64,000 bases of DNA from Corynebacterium wankanglinii (GTDB taxonomy: Bacteria > Actinomycetota > Actinomycetes > Mycobacteriales > Mycobacteriaceae): positions 372,001-436,000 of the forward strand of contig CP061031.1 of assembly GCA_014490595.1 (NCBI GenBank), read 5' to 3'. Each line of letters opens with the position of its first letter. Position 1 is the stretch's first letter. The position numbers and the translations under genes were made by a program. Below the pieces are notes generated by a model. That model was not told the origin of the DNA. It made no database searches and saw only the letters and a list, made by a program, of their open reading frames with translations. Shown piece after piece: positions 36,517 through 45,197 of this stretch.

Positions 36517-37190
36517 TCAGAACAGCTCCTTGACCGCCGCGCGGTCCACCTTGCCCGGCCCGAGCTGTGGCAGTGCGGCCACCGGTTTGAGCTCCTTCGG
36601 GATCTGCCAGTGGCTGATACGGCCAGCGTCTTCCGCATCCGCCAGCGCGTCCAAGACATCCGGCACTGACGCGGAGCCGGTGTAGGCGGCGCAGATGCGC
36701 TGGCCCAGGCGGTCGTCGTCTTTGCCGATGACGGTGGCGGCGGTCACGCCGTCGATAAGCAACAGCTGTTCCTCTAACACCTCGGGGTGGAGCTTGAACC
36801 CGCCCGAAGAAATCACGTTGTCCGTGCGGCCCAGGACGGTGAGCACGCCGTTTTCCAGCGTGCCGGCGTCGGAGGTGCGGAACCAGCCGTCCTTGAGGTC
36901 GGGGGAGTCGAGCAGGTGGTAGCCGCGCGCGATCATGGGGCCGCCGAGGTGGATCCCCGCGCCTTTCGGTGTGCCGGTGGATCCGGAGGTGGATACCACC
37001 AGTGCGACGTCGTCAGCGATGGGTGCACCTGGTTTGAGCGTGTTGCGCAGGAGGTTCGTGCGCGCCGGGTCGTTCGCGGGCACGGGGAGCAGGGCGCGCT
37101 TGCCGGTCAGCGCCTCCTCGAGGGCAGGCAGGATCGCCAGTGAGTCGGCGGGGTCAACTGGTAGAGGTTCCAGGTGCTTCGTTGCGAAGC
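36517..37190 (-). pseudogene. Decayed second copy of menE
   Basis: Closely similar to the intact menE at 38583-39725. The start region is broken (a stop lies just upstream and no initiator is in place). The middle of the protein is missing: STSGSTGTPKGA runs straight into IHLGGPMIARGYH. About 150 residues, including much of the acyl-adenylate fold, are lost in frame. The C-terminal part (GRTDNVISSGG, GPGKVDRAAVKELF) is still well preserved, so the decay is recent. Confidence 0.88.
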
Positions 37191-37191
37191 G

Positions 37192-38406
37192 TTAGTCTAG
37201 CGCCCCGCCCGCAAGCACCTCGATGGCGTCGCGCCATGAGACGTTGCCGGTGTCGGGGGCGAAGCGGTCCGTCGTTAAGAGGATGCAGCGTGATCCGGCG
37301 GGCAGGGTGCCGAACGGCGCGAGCTCGCGCTCGAGCGTCGCGGGCTCGGTAACCGTGAGCGCCACCTGGATGTAGAGCGTGCGCTGGCCGTCATTGGCGA
37401 TGAAATCAATCTCCCCACCAGGAACCTTGCCGGTGGAAACCTGGTACCCGCGGCGGCGAAGCTCCAGGTAGACCATATTTTCCAAGTCGTGGCCGAAGTT
37501 AAAAGCGCGAGAGCCCAGCAGGGCGGTGCGCAGCCCCGGGTCGACGAAATAAAACTTGCCGTTCGTGCTCAGCCACCGCTTGCCCTTCGTGTCGTAATCC
37601 CGGCACTGATAAATAAGATGTGCGTCCGACATTAGGCCGAGGTAGCGGTCCACGGTCTCACTCGACGCCTTGAGTCCCTCGTGCTTGAGGTGGCCCACGA
37701 TGCGATTCGTGGACACCGGGTTGCCGGCGTTGTCGAAGAGGAAGCGGGCCACGCGCAGGAACGTGTCGGTGTCGCGGATCTGGCCGCGCAGGGAAATGTC
37801 GCGGGTGAAGATGGAATCGAACAGTGAGGAGTTCGCCTGACGGACCACCACCGGGTCCGCGAGCTGGACCGTGGCGGGGAAGCCGCCGATAATCACCCAC
37901 TCCTGAAATGCGCGGTCGAGGCCCGGGCGCGCGTCCGCTGGGTAACGGAACTCCATGAACTCTGCCAGGGAAAGCGGCAGCATCGGGATCTCGATGTAGC
38001 GCCCAGCCAAATACGTCAGCGACTCACCAACGAACAGGGAGGCATTCGAGCCGGTCACGCAGATCTCCAGCTGCTCGTTGAGCCGCAGTGAGTTGATCAC
38101 GCGCGCCCAATCCTCCAGCTCCTGCACTTCATCGACGTGGAGGTAGCGCAGCCCTTGTGTGAGCCGTTGCGTGACGGCGTCGTGGAAGGCGGCCGGGTCC
38201 TGCAGTGCGGCGTTGGCCTGGTCTTCGAAGTTGACGACCATGATCGCGTCTTCTGGGATGCCGTGCTCGCGCAAGTGGCGGCGGTACAGCTCCAGGAGGG
38301 TCGACTTCCCGCAGCGACGCACGCCGGTGATGATGCGGACGAAGTTGTTATCGGTGACTGCCAGCAGGTTGTCCAGGTACTGCTGTCGCGGATGCAGAAC
38401 TCTCAC
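37192..38406 (-). CDS. AAA_14/DUF4143 ATPase
   Basis: A 404-residue protein. Walker A is GVRRCGKST near residue 29 and Walker B is YLHVDEVQEL near 91; SLAEFMEF and IGGFPATVQL are family segments. The C-terminal DUF4143 domain includes GEIDFIAND and YIQVALTV, resembling a nuclease-like fold. Biological role is unknown. It starts with GTG 38406; TATACT eight bases upstream (38415-38420, minus strand) implies a leaderless transcript. Two palindromes cover the promoter. It separates the two menE copies. Confidence 0.9.
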   Translation of the reverse strand: MRVLHPRQQYLDNLLAVTDNNFVRIITGVRRCGKSTLLELYRRHLREHGIPEDAIMVVNFEDQANAALQDPAAFHDAVTQRLTQGLRYLHVDEVQELEDWARVINSLRLNEQLEICVTGSNASLFVGESLTYLAGRYIEIPMLPLSLAEFMEFRYPADARPGLDRAFQEWVIIGGFPATVQLADPVVVRQANSSLFDSIFTRDISLRGQIRDTDTFLRVARFLFDNAGNPVSTNRIVGHLKHEGLKASSETVDRYLGLMSDAHLIYQCRDYDTKGKRWLSTNGKFYFVDPGLRTALLGSRAFNFGHDLENMVYLELRRRGYQVSTGKVPGGEIDFIANDGQRTLYIQVALTVTEPATLERELAPFGTLPAGSRCILLTTDRFAPDTGNVSWRDAIEVLAGGALD

Positions 38407-38409
38407 GCG

Positions 38410-38427
38410 TTTCGAGTATACCTGAAA
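38410..38427. promoter_or_regulatory. Operator-like palindrome 1 over the ATPase -10 box
   Basis: TTTCGAGTATACCTGAAA, an imperfect 18-bp palindrome that contains the TATACT -10 box of the ATPase gene on the minus strand. Confidence 0.6.
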
Positions 38428-38447
38428 ATATCGCCAAAACGGGCAAG

Positions 38448-38469
38448 GGTTTCAGGTATACCTGAAACC
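38448..38469. promoter_or_regulatory. Operator-like palindrome 2, perfect 22 bp
   Basis: A perfect palindrome centred on GGTATACC (core TTTCAGGTATACCTGAAA, extended by GG/CC). Its centre is 40 bp, about four helical turns, from the centre of palindrome 1. The two sites could be bound by one repressor on the same DNA face. Confidence 0.65.
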
Positions 38470-38535
38470 GTGTAGCTATCTTCCCAGTGATTTGGATCGG
38501 AGCGCGACGCTTCAAGGTTGCAACTCGTCGAGGAT

Positions 38536-38561
38536 GGTAAGTCGGCGGTGAGCACATCTAA
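38536..38561 (-). pseudogene. vapB fragment beside menE
   Basis: 26 bp matching vapB (36268-36293) with one mismatch, joined directly to sequence that matches the region downstream of the first menE copy. It shows that the duplicated unit contained vapB and that about 200 bp was then deleted. Confidence 0.7.
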
Positions 38562-38582
38562 TACAGCGCGGGGGCGGCAAAG

Positions 38583-39725
38583 CTAGTCGAACAACTCCCG
38601 CACGGCCGCGCGGTCCACCTTGCCCGGCCCGAGCTGCGGCAGCGCGGCCACCACTTTGAGCTCTTTGGGGATCTGCCAGTGGGCGATGCGGCCGGCATCT
38701 TCTGCATCCGCCAGCGCGTCCAGGATGTCTGGCACCGCCGCGGATCCGGTGTAGGCGGCGCAGATGCGCTGGCCGAAGCGGTCGTCGTCTTTGCCGATGA
38801 CGGTGGCGGCGGTGACGCCGTCGATAAGCAAAAGCTCCTCTTCCAACACCTCGGGGTGGAGCTTGAGGCCGCCGGAGGAGATGACGTTGTCCGTGCGGCC
38901 GAGGACCGTGAGCACGCCGCTGTCGAGCTCGCCAGCGTCGGAGGTGCGGAACCAGCCGCCGGTGAGGTCGGGGGAGTCGAAGTTGTGGTAGCCGCGGGCG
39001 ACCATGGGGCCGCCGAGGTGGATGCGCCCATCGACGATTTTAACGCGGGCGCCGGCGATGGGGCGGCCGTCGTAGACGCAGCCGCCGGAGGTTTCGGAGG
39101 AGCCGTAGGTGGTGACCACGTTGATGCCCAGCTTGCGGGCGGAGTCGAGCAGGCGCGGGTTGGTCGCGGCGCCGCCGACGAGAACCGCGGAAAACGTGCG
39201 CAGCGCGTCGATGCCCTTGAGCGTGGAGGTGGCCTTGGCCAGCTGCATCGGAGTGAGCGCGGTGTAGGTGCGCTCGCCGGTTTGGGCCAGCTCGTGGGCG
39301 CGGGCGGCGAACTCTGCGACATTGAAACCGCGAGTCAGATCGATGAAGGCGGGCTCGACACCTGCGACCATGCTGCGGATGAGCACCTGGATCCCCGCGA
39401 TGTACGCGGCCGGCATGGCCAGCAGCCACTGGCCCTCGCCGCCGAGCGCCTGGTGAGTCGCGTCCGCGCTCGAGATCAGGTTCGCTGGAGTGAGCATCGC
39501 GCCCTTGGGTTTGCCCGTGGAGCCGGAGGTGGAGACGACCAGCGCGATGTCATCGTCGATGGGCGCGCCGGGTTTGAGCGTGTTGCGCAGCAGGTTCGTG
39601 CGCGCCGGGTCGTTGGCAGGCACGGGCAACAGCGTGCGCTGGCCGGTCAGGGCCTCCTCGAGCGCGGGGATGATGGCCAGCGGGTTCGCGGGGTCGACGG
39701 GGAGAAGTTCCAGCAGGTGGGTCAC
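38583..39725 (-). CDS. menE: o-Succinylbenzoate-CoA ligase
   Basis: Adenylates o-succinylbenzoate and forms its CoA thioester in menaquinone synthesis. The protein has 380 residues. The AMP-binding P-loop is STSGSTGKPKGA; TYGSSETSGG, the WFRTSDAG motif and GRTDNVISSGG follow; the catalytic Lys is in GPGKVDRAA. The GTG start overlaps the stop of the upstream gene. Confidence 0.95.
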   Translation of the reverse strand: MTHLLELLPVDPANPLAIIPALEEALTGQRTLLPVPANDPARTNLLRNTLKPGAPIDDDIALVVSTSGSTGKPKGAMLTPANLISSADATHQALGGEGQWLLAMPAAYIAGIQVLIRSMVAGVEPAFIDLTRGFNVAEFAARAHELAQTGERTYTALTPMQLAKATSTLKGIDALRTFSAVLVGGAATNPRLLDSARKLGINVVTTYGSSETSGGCVYDGRPIAGARVKIVDGRIHLGGPMVARGYHNFDSPDLTGGWFRTSDAGELDSGVLTVLGRTDNVISSGGLKLHPEVLEEELLLIDGVTAATVIGKDDDRFGQRICAAYTGSAAVPDILDALADAEDAGRIAHWQIPKELKVVAALPQLGPGKVDRAAVRELFD

Positions 39726-40529
39726 GGGGCGGGTGTTTCGTTCTCGAGGGTGTTCGTGGGGGTGGTGCGGGCGAAGGCTTTGCGGGACAGTGGGCCGTCG
39801 ATAGCCGCCCAAAGCCCCGCGGCGGTGAGTGCGGTGAGCAGCACGTACATCACCGGCACGCTGTGGGGTGCGACAAGCACGGCAACGGCGTTGAGCCCGA
39901 TGTGGCACACAACCGCCAGCGCCCAGAACTGCCAGCGGCGCTCGTGCACCGCGCGAAGCACGATCAGTGTGAACACTACGTGCGCGGCGATCGCGAGCGC
40001 GCGCTCGTACCAGCTTGTGGCGATCATGCCCATGCCGATGTTTTGCAGCGCCTCAATCTGCTCGGCAATAGCTTGCGCGGTGGCAGGGTCATCGTTTCCG
40101 GCGGCCTGCGCCTTGATCGCGTCGCCGGTGGTCAGCAGCATGATGTTGCCGGCAAACAGGTTGGTGAAGAGCAGCAGCGCTTCGATGCCGCCGTGGCCCA
40201 GGCCGAAGCCGACGCCGTCGTTCCACTCGCGGGTGTTCTTGTCCCAGAAACGCAGCACGATCCAGCGGGCGGTCTCCTCGAACAGGCCGGAGGTGGCCAG
40301 GAACAGCGTAGTGGTCAGGGCGGTGGCCGTCGCTGGATCGAATGTTTTGCTGAACAGAAACTGCAGCGGGATCACCAACGCAAACCTGGCCACCTGGGAC
40401 AGTGGGAACGCCAGTGTGCCCCCCCAGCGACGCCCACCTGAAGCCGAGGTTGCGCTTCCCTACGAACCACGCGGCCAGCACGAGGGCGACCAAGCCTACG
40501 AACTGCAGAATGAGAAGGCCCAACTTCAT
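39722..40529 (-). CDS. YhfC-family intramembrane protease-like protein, frameshifted
   Basis: About 268 residues with six to seven membrane spans. The motifs FEETARW, GLGHGGIEALLL and VVCHIGLN match the glutamic/metal-type intramembrane protease group (YhfC, related to PrsW). The first 40 residues are in another frame because a C-run at 40419-40425 has seven bases; six would restore RWASLGG-TLAFPLSQ. The gene leads directly into menE. Confidence 0.72.
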
Positions 40530-40617
40530 GGCAGAAACGATACCGTTGCAGTCGTGGCGGGTCGCGGTGAGTGGTGCGACGGGGCGGATAAACGGGCGTT
40601 TGCGGCGAGGTCGATAT

Positions 40618-40721
40618 CTCGATGTCGATAGTTGCTGGTCACAGCGTTTCGTCGAATTTTGGCCGAAATCACCCCCGACGCGCTGACCTGGAACTATCGA
40701 CCTGGAAGTATCGACATCGAG
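40618..40721. repeat. Nested inverted repeats in a divergent intergenic region
   Basis: CTCGATGTCGATA (40618-40630) is perfectly complementary to 40709-40721. GTCGATAGTT (40624-40633) overlaps it and is complementary to AACTATCGAC (40692-40701). The two pairings are mutually exclusive. The region 40530-40791 has no gene. Confidence 0.7.
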
Positions 40722-40791
40722 CCATCGACCCGGCTAGGCCCGCTCCTGGTCACCTGTAACGCAGGTCTCACTCCCCACCGATTACATAGAC

Positions 40792-41781
40792 ATGAGGAAG
40801 ATCATCGCACCGGCCGTCGCTGCGGCGACCGCCCTTTCACTCGCTGTCCCTGTCACTGCTACCGCCGCCACCTTGACCCCGTTTACCAAGGACGGCACCA
40901 ACTACTGCCGCGTCACGCTCAACGACGTCGAGCGCGGCCCCGCCAACCAAGCCGAACGCGCCGCGAAAACACTCACGCACGGCATGTACGCCACCTCGGT
41001 CACCGAAGCGTTCGAGGCAACGTTCCCAGAGCTGAAGAAGCTTGGCGACGATTACGTGGCCGAGCCGGACGTCGTCAAGCATTTGCGCCTGCTGCGGGAC
41101 GACAAAACACCTGAGGGTGACATCCGTGCCGATGCCCGCGCCGCCGCGAAGGAGAAGCTAGCGCCGCTGGGCCTGCACACCACCGACGCCGATTTCTACC
41201 TGGACATGAAGGAAGGCTCCCAGATCCCGCTGGGGCCGGCCGGCCGCGCGCTGAAGGGCAACGCCGACTGGTTCGTGGGCATCGACGGCGGGGTGCCGAA
41301 AGTGCAGCCGCTTGGCGACGATTACGCGTTCGGCCACACCGGCCAGAACACCGCGCAGTGGCTGCGCCACGTGGAGGGCTGGCAGCGCGACGCGTTCGCC
41401 GCGAACATGAAGACAACCTACTTCGGACAGGTGCAGGACACGCTGGAAAGTTCGTACTACTACGCGCTCGAGGAGGCCAAGACCTGCCACGACGGCACCA
41501 GCCACGTCATCTTCCCCACGCAGGATTTGAAGCTGCCGGAGGCGCCGAAGCTGGAAAACGCCGACCTTGGCGACACTGCACCCGAGCCGGATCCCGCCCC
41601 GAAGGACCCGGAAGAGACACCGGACGAGAAGGCCCCGGAGACCGTCGATGCCAAGCTGGCGCAGATCATCGGCATCGTCGCCGCGGTGCTCACCGCCCTG
41701 GGTGCGCTGTTCGCCCTGCCGCAGAACGCAGGCGTCAAGGGCCTGCCCACCATTCCGCAGATCCCGGGGTTGACTAAGTAG
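40792..41781 (+). CDS. Secreted, membrane-anchored surface protein of unknown function
   Basis: A 329-residue protein. A signal peptide (cleavage likely after VTATAA near residue 26) leads to an alpha/beta domain with two well-separated cysteines (about 39 and 231), possibly a disulfide. Residues 250-285 form a Pro/Glu/Asp-rich stalk. A C-terminal membrane span (IIGIVAAVLTALGALFAL) follows, with a short tail. This layout is common in corynebacterial envelope proteins. No catalytic motif is visible. Confidence 0.75.
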   Translation: MRKIIAPAVAAATALSLAVPVTATAATLTPFTKDGTNYCRVTLNDVERGPANQAERAAKTLTHGMYATSVTEAFEATFPELKKLGDDYVAEPDVVKHLRLLRDDKTPEGDIRADARAAAKEKLAPLGLHTTDADFYLDMKEGSQIPLGPAGRALKGNADWFVGIDGGVPKVQPLGDDYAFGHTGQNTAQWLRHVEGWQRDAFAANMKTTYFGQVQDTLESSYYYALEEAKTCHDGTSHVIFPTQDLKLPEAPKLENADLGDTAPEPDPAPKDPEETPDEKAPETVDAKLAQIIGIVAAVLTALGALFALPQNAGVKGLPTIPQIPGLTK

Positions 41782-41784
41782 GTC

Positions 41785-41800
41785 TCCTCCTTGGGGAGGA
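41785..41800. terminator. Hairpin after the surface-protein gene
   Basis: TCCTCC (41785-41790), TTGG loop, GGAGGA (41795-41800). It follows the stop codon by 3 bp. There is no T-run. Confidence 0.4.
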
Positions 41801-41814
41801 TGTGGGGGCGCGGA

Positions 41815-41835
41815 GGCGTCGATAAGCTAGACGCC
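41815..41835. promoter_or_regulatory. Inverted repeat flanking the histidine-kinase -10 box
   Basis: GGCGTC (41815-41820) and GACGCC (41830-41835) flank TAAGCT (41823-41828), which lies 8 nt before the GTG at 41837. It could be an operator for autoregulation or a small hairpin at the transcript start. Confidence 0.4.
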
Positions 41836-41836
41836 C

Positions 41837-42946
41837 GTGCAGGTGAAGACGGGTGATGCGGTGCTCGCGGTGGCGGCGGCGGTGCTTGCCGCCGTCTATA
41901 CCGTGAGTGCGATCAGCGGCCCGGGCGCCGCCGCCTGGGCGCAGGCGCTGCTGTCCTGGGGGTTCGTTGCTGCGTTCGCGATGCTCACCGGCAAGCCGCA
42001 GGCAGCGTCGGCCGCCTTAGTGGCGCTCAACACCGCCTGGGCGCTGGTGTGGCTGGCCGCGCCGGTGAACCTGGGTTACTCACTGTGGGTGCTGACGGTG
42101 CCGGTGGCGACCTTCGTCGCCGGCAGGTACGCCGGTAAACGCTTCGCGCTGGGGCTGCTTGCGGCAGCGTGCGTGTGGGCGTTGCTCTCCCCATTTATGT
42201 GGACGTGGGACGAGCAACTCGTGTTGTTCTACCGCCGTGGCGCAGACGGCGCGCTCACGCTGGCGCTGCATTGGGCAGCGTTCGCGGTGGCGTACCTCCT
42301 GGGTGCGAATCTGGCGGGAGAGGAGGCCGCCCGCCGCCGGGCCGCGGAAGCCAAGGAACAGCGCCTAGCGGCGGCGCGGGTGGACGAGCGCCAGGCCATC
42401 GCGCGGGACATCCACGACGTGTTGGGGCACTCGTTGACCCTGATCAAGGCGCAGGCCAACGCGGGTCTCGCGTCCGGGCGCGAGCGGGAGGCGCTGCAGC
42501 AAATCAACGCCGCCGCAGGTGAGTCGCTGGCGGAGATCCGCCTGCTCGTGCGAGGCCTGCGTGAAAGCGATCGCGGGTTCGCGCCGGTGGCGGGGATCGC
42601 GGAGCTGCCCGCGCTTGTGCAGCGCTTCCGCGACGCCGGCATGCAGGTCACGCTCGACGCCCCGCCTATCAGCGTCCCTCCGGTGACCTCCCTTGCCATC
42701 CACCGCATCGTGGCCGAAGCGCTGACCAACGCGGCCCGCCACCAGGTGGACCCAGCAGTCTCCGTGCGTGTGACACCGGGGCAGACCGTTGTTGTGGAGG
42801 TGGTCTCTACCGGGCGGGCGCGCCCGCAGCCCGGCACCGGAGTCGGTTTGGAAGGCCTGCGCGAGCGCGCCGCGAGCGCCGGCGGCACGCTCGAAGCATG
42901 GCAGGCAGGCGAGGAATTCACCGTGCGGGCGGAGTTGGCGGCATGA
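41837..42946 (+). CDS. Sensor histidine kinase (HisKA_3)
   Basis: A 369-residue kinase. Four to five membrane spans occupy residues 8-165. The phospho-acceptor is His193 in ARDIHDVLGHSL. The ATP-binding domain has an N-box ALTNAARHQ and a GVGLEGLRERA G-box. It pairs with the response regulator that overlaps its 3' end (ATGA). With the following ABC exporter genes it resembles actinobacterial systems that sense cell-envelope stress or antimicrobial peptides. Confidence 0.92.
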   Translation: MQVKTGDAVLAVAAAVLAAVYTVSAISGPGAAAWAQALLSWGFVAAFAMLTGKPQAASAALVALNTAWALVWLAAPVNLGYSLWVLTVPVATFVAGRYAGKRFALGLLAAACVWALLSPFMWTWDEQLVLFYRRGADGALTLALHWAAFAVAYLLGANLAGEEAARRRAAEAKEQRLAAARVDERQAIARDIHDVLGHSLTLIKAQANAGLASGREREALQQINAAAGESLAEIRLLVRGLRESDRGFAPVAGIAELPALVQRFRDAGMQVTLDAPPISVPPVTSLAIHRIVAEALTNAARHQVDPAVSVRVTPGQTVVVEVVSTGRARPQPGTGVGLEGLRERAASAGGTLEAWQAGEEFTVRAELAA

Positions 42947-43581
42947 TCCGGATTTTGCTTGCGGACGATCAACCGCTGCTGCTCAGCGCACTCGAGACCA
43001 TCCTGGGCGCGCAAGACGACATCACCGTCGCAGCCACAGCCGCCGATGGTGCGGAAGCAGTAGAGAAGGCGCGGGCGCACCGCATCGACGTCGCCGTGCT
43101 CGACATCCGCATGCCTGTGCTGGACGGCATCGCCGCCGCCCGCACAATCATGGAGCTGGGCCCGCGGGTGATCATGCTGACCACGTTCGACGACGACGCG
43201 CTCATCCACGCAGCCATCGCCGCCGGCGTCCACGGATTCTTGCTCAAGGACGCAGAGCCGGACGTGCTCGCGGGAGCGGTGCGCGCGGTGGCCGGCGGCG
43301 AATCTGTCCTCGCGCCCGGCGTGACCGGCAGGGTGATGGAGTGGGCCCGCGAAGGTCCAGGTAGCCCGGCGTCGGCCACTGCGCTGGAGGGGCTGACTAC
43401 CCGCGAGCGTGAGGTGCTCGCCGAGATCGGCCGCGGAGCGACCAACGCAGAGATCGCCGCCGCGCTGTACATCGCGGAAACCACAGTGAAAACGCACGTA
43501 TCCAGCCTGCTGGCCAAACTCGGCGCACGCGACCGGGTGGCGCTGGCGCTGATCGCGCAACGTGCCGGCATCTCCTCCTAG
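42943..43581 (+). CDS. LuxR/NarL-type response regulator
   Basis: A 212-residue regulator. The receiver phospho-site is Asp54 in AVLDIRMP, with the acidic pair DD at 8-9 and the conserved Lys in FLLKDAEP. A LuxR HTH follows (TTREREVLAEIGRGATNAEI). It starts inside the kinase stop. The adjacent ABC genes are the likely targets. Confidence 0.94.
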   Translation: MIRILLADDQPLLLSALETILGAQDDITVAATAADGAEAVEKARAHRIDVAVLDIRMPVLDGIAAARTIMELGPRVIMLTTFDDDALIHAAIAAGVHGFLLKDAEPDVLAGAVRAVAGGESVLAPGVTGRVMEWAREGPGSPASATALEGLTTREREVLAEIGRGATNAEIAAALYIAETTVKTHVSSLLAKLGARDRVALALIAQRAGISS

Positions 43582-43645
43582 AGAAGGAGGCGCCGTGGTC
43601 CCGCCGGCCGATGTGTAAGGCTCTTTCACCGCGGACGATAGGGGC

Positions 43646-44455
43646 ATGACCGATACACAACTCGCCTGCCGCGGTGTCGCAGTTTCCTTCGGCGGGCACC
43701 AGGTGCTGCGCGATATTTCACTCACAACCACCCCGGGCCGCGTCCACGCGCTGTTGGGGCCCAACGGCGCGGGGAAATCGACGCTGATGTCGGTGCTGCT
43801 CGGCCTGATCCAGCCGGACGCGGGCGAGGTGACACTGATGGGCCAGCCGTTCACCCGCGAGGCGCTGCGGCTCGTGGGCGCCTCGATCAATGACCCGGCC
43901 TTCTACAGTCATCTGAGCGCGCGCAACAACCTGCGCGTGCACACGGCGCTGCTCGGACTGCCCGACTCGGAGGCGGACCGGGTGCTCCAACTCGTCGGTC
44001 TGCAGGGCGCAGGCAAGAAGAAGGCTGGCACCTTCTCCACCGGCATGAAGGGCAGGTTGGCGCTGGCGCAGGCGCTCATCGGTGAGCCGGAGGTGCTCAT
44101 TTTGGACGAGCCCCAAAACGGCCTCGACCCCGAGGGCATCGCCCACCTGCGCGCCTACCTGAGGGACTACGCGCGCGCCGGGCGCACTGTGCTGGTCAGC
44201 TCCCATCAGTTGGGCGAGGTGCTGCACATGGCGGACGACGCCACCGTCATCGCCGGCGGCGACGTCCGCTTCGCCGGGGAACTTGCGGAGCTGGGCCCGA
44301 ACCTGGAGGAATCCTTCTTCCGCTTGACCGCAGGGGCGCGCAGTGAGTCTGCTTCGCGCCGAATGGATCCGCGCCAAAGGCTCAACGCTGTGGTGGCTCG
44401 CAGGAGCGGGGCTACTTCTTGGCCTGCTGCTGACTGCTTTTTCACTGGTCGGTGA
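43646..44455 (+). CDS. ABC exporter ATP-binding protein
   Basis: A drug/bacteriocin-export type NBD. Walker A is GPNGAGKST, the signature is FSTGMKGRLALA, Walker B is VLILDEPQNGLDP, and the H-loop is VLVSSHQL. The family-like sequence ends at about 44342 (FFRLTAGAR). The remaining frame overlaps the next gene by 113 bp and looks non-native, so one base may be missing near 44340 and the true stop may overlap the next GTG. Confidence 0.88.
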   Translation: MTDTQLACRGVAVSFGGHQVLRDISLTTTPGRVHALLGPNGAGKSTLMSVLLGLIQPDAGEVTLMGQPFTREALRLVGASINDPAFYSHLSARNNLRVHTALLGLPDSEADRVLQLVGLQGAGKKKAGTFSTGMKGRLALAQALIGEPEVLILDEPQNGLDPEGIAHLRAYLRDYARAGRTVLVSSHQLGEVLHMADDATVIAGGDVRFAGELAELGPNLEESFFRLTAGARSESASRRMDPRQRLNAVVARRSGATSWPAADCFFTGR

Positions 44456-45197
44456 TGTTGGCTCCGCGAAGTCCCTGCTGTATCCCCAGGGGCTTTTGGT
44501 CACCGGCATGGCGGCACCCGTAGCGGCGCTGTTTGCGGGACTGGCTGAACACCGCGAGCGCGACGCCCGCGCCGGGGGCACACTTTGGCGGCCCGTCTCT
44601 TCCACGGGCACCCGCGCCGCCCGCATCACAGTGGTGTGGCTGGCTCTGGCCGTGTTCGTCGTTTTGGACTTCGTGGTGCCCGTTGCGGCGGCGCTGGTGT
44701 TCGGCCTGGACGGCGCTGCGAAAGTCGCGCTCGTCGGTGCGTTTGTATGGCTCGGCATGCTGGGCCCAGCGGGCCTGGCAGCAGCGGCCACCCGCCGTGT
44801 TGGGCTGTTGCCGACGCTCGTAGCCGCATTCGTGTTCACCATCGAGCTCGGGTACTTCGTGGAGCGAAGCTGGTGGTGGCTTAACCCCGGTGCCTGGCCC
44901 GCGCGCTTGGCGTTGCCCACGATGGAGATGCACTTCAACCTGTTGCCGCTGGAGGACACCTCACCCATGGCCGACGAGTCGCCATTTCCTGCACTCGCGC
45001 TCACTTTGCTTCTAGGCGCGGCCGGATTCGCCGCTGCCGTGCTCACCCGCGCCGCACGCGACCCATTCTTAGACGCCGCACCACCAACGAAGTCGTTGCG
45101 CCCGCGCCTGCTGGGCCGGCCATGCCGAGGCCCGCGTACACCGGGTTTATGTCCGCGTGGAAGGGGGTTGCGAGGGCGGGGCGGATGCCGTCGTTAA
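44343..45197 (+). CDS. ABC exporter permease subunit 1
   Basis: About 284 residues with six membrane spans; GTG 44343 starts MSLLRAEWIRAKGS, typical of ABC-2-like permeases. The last 30 residues are Arg/Pro/Gly-rich and overlap the next gene, so the natural end may be earlier. It is encoded with the NBD and a second permease. Confidence 0.75.
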   Translation: MSLLRAEWIRAKGSTLWWLAGAGLLLGLLLTAFSLVGDVGSAKSLLYPQGLLVTGMAAPVAALFAGLAEHRERDARAGGTLWRPVSSTGTRAARITVVWLALAVFVVLDFVVPVAAALVFGLDGAAKVALVGAFVWLGMLGPAGLAAAATRRVGLLPTLVAAFVFTIELGYFVERSWWWLNPGAWPARLALPTMEMHFNLLPLEDTSPMADESPFPALALTLLLGAAGFAAAVLTRAARDPFLDAAPPTKSLRPRLLGRPCRGPRTPGLCPRGRGLRGRGGCRR

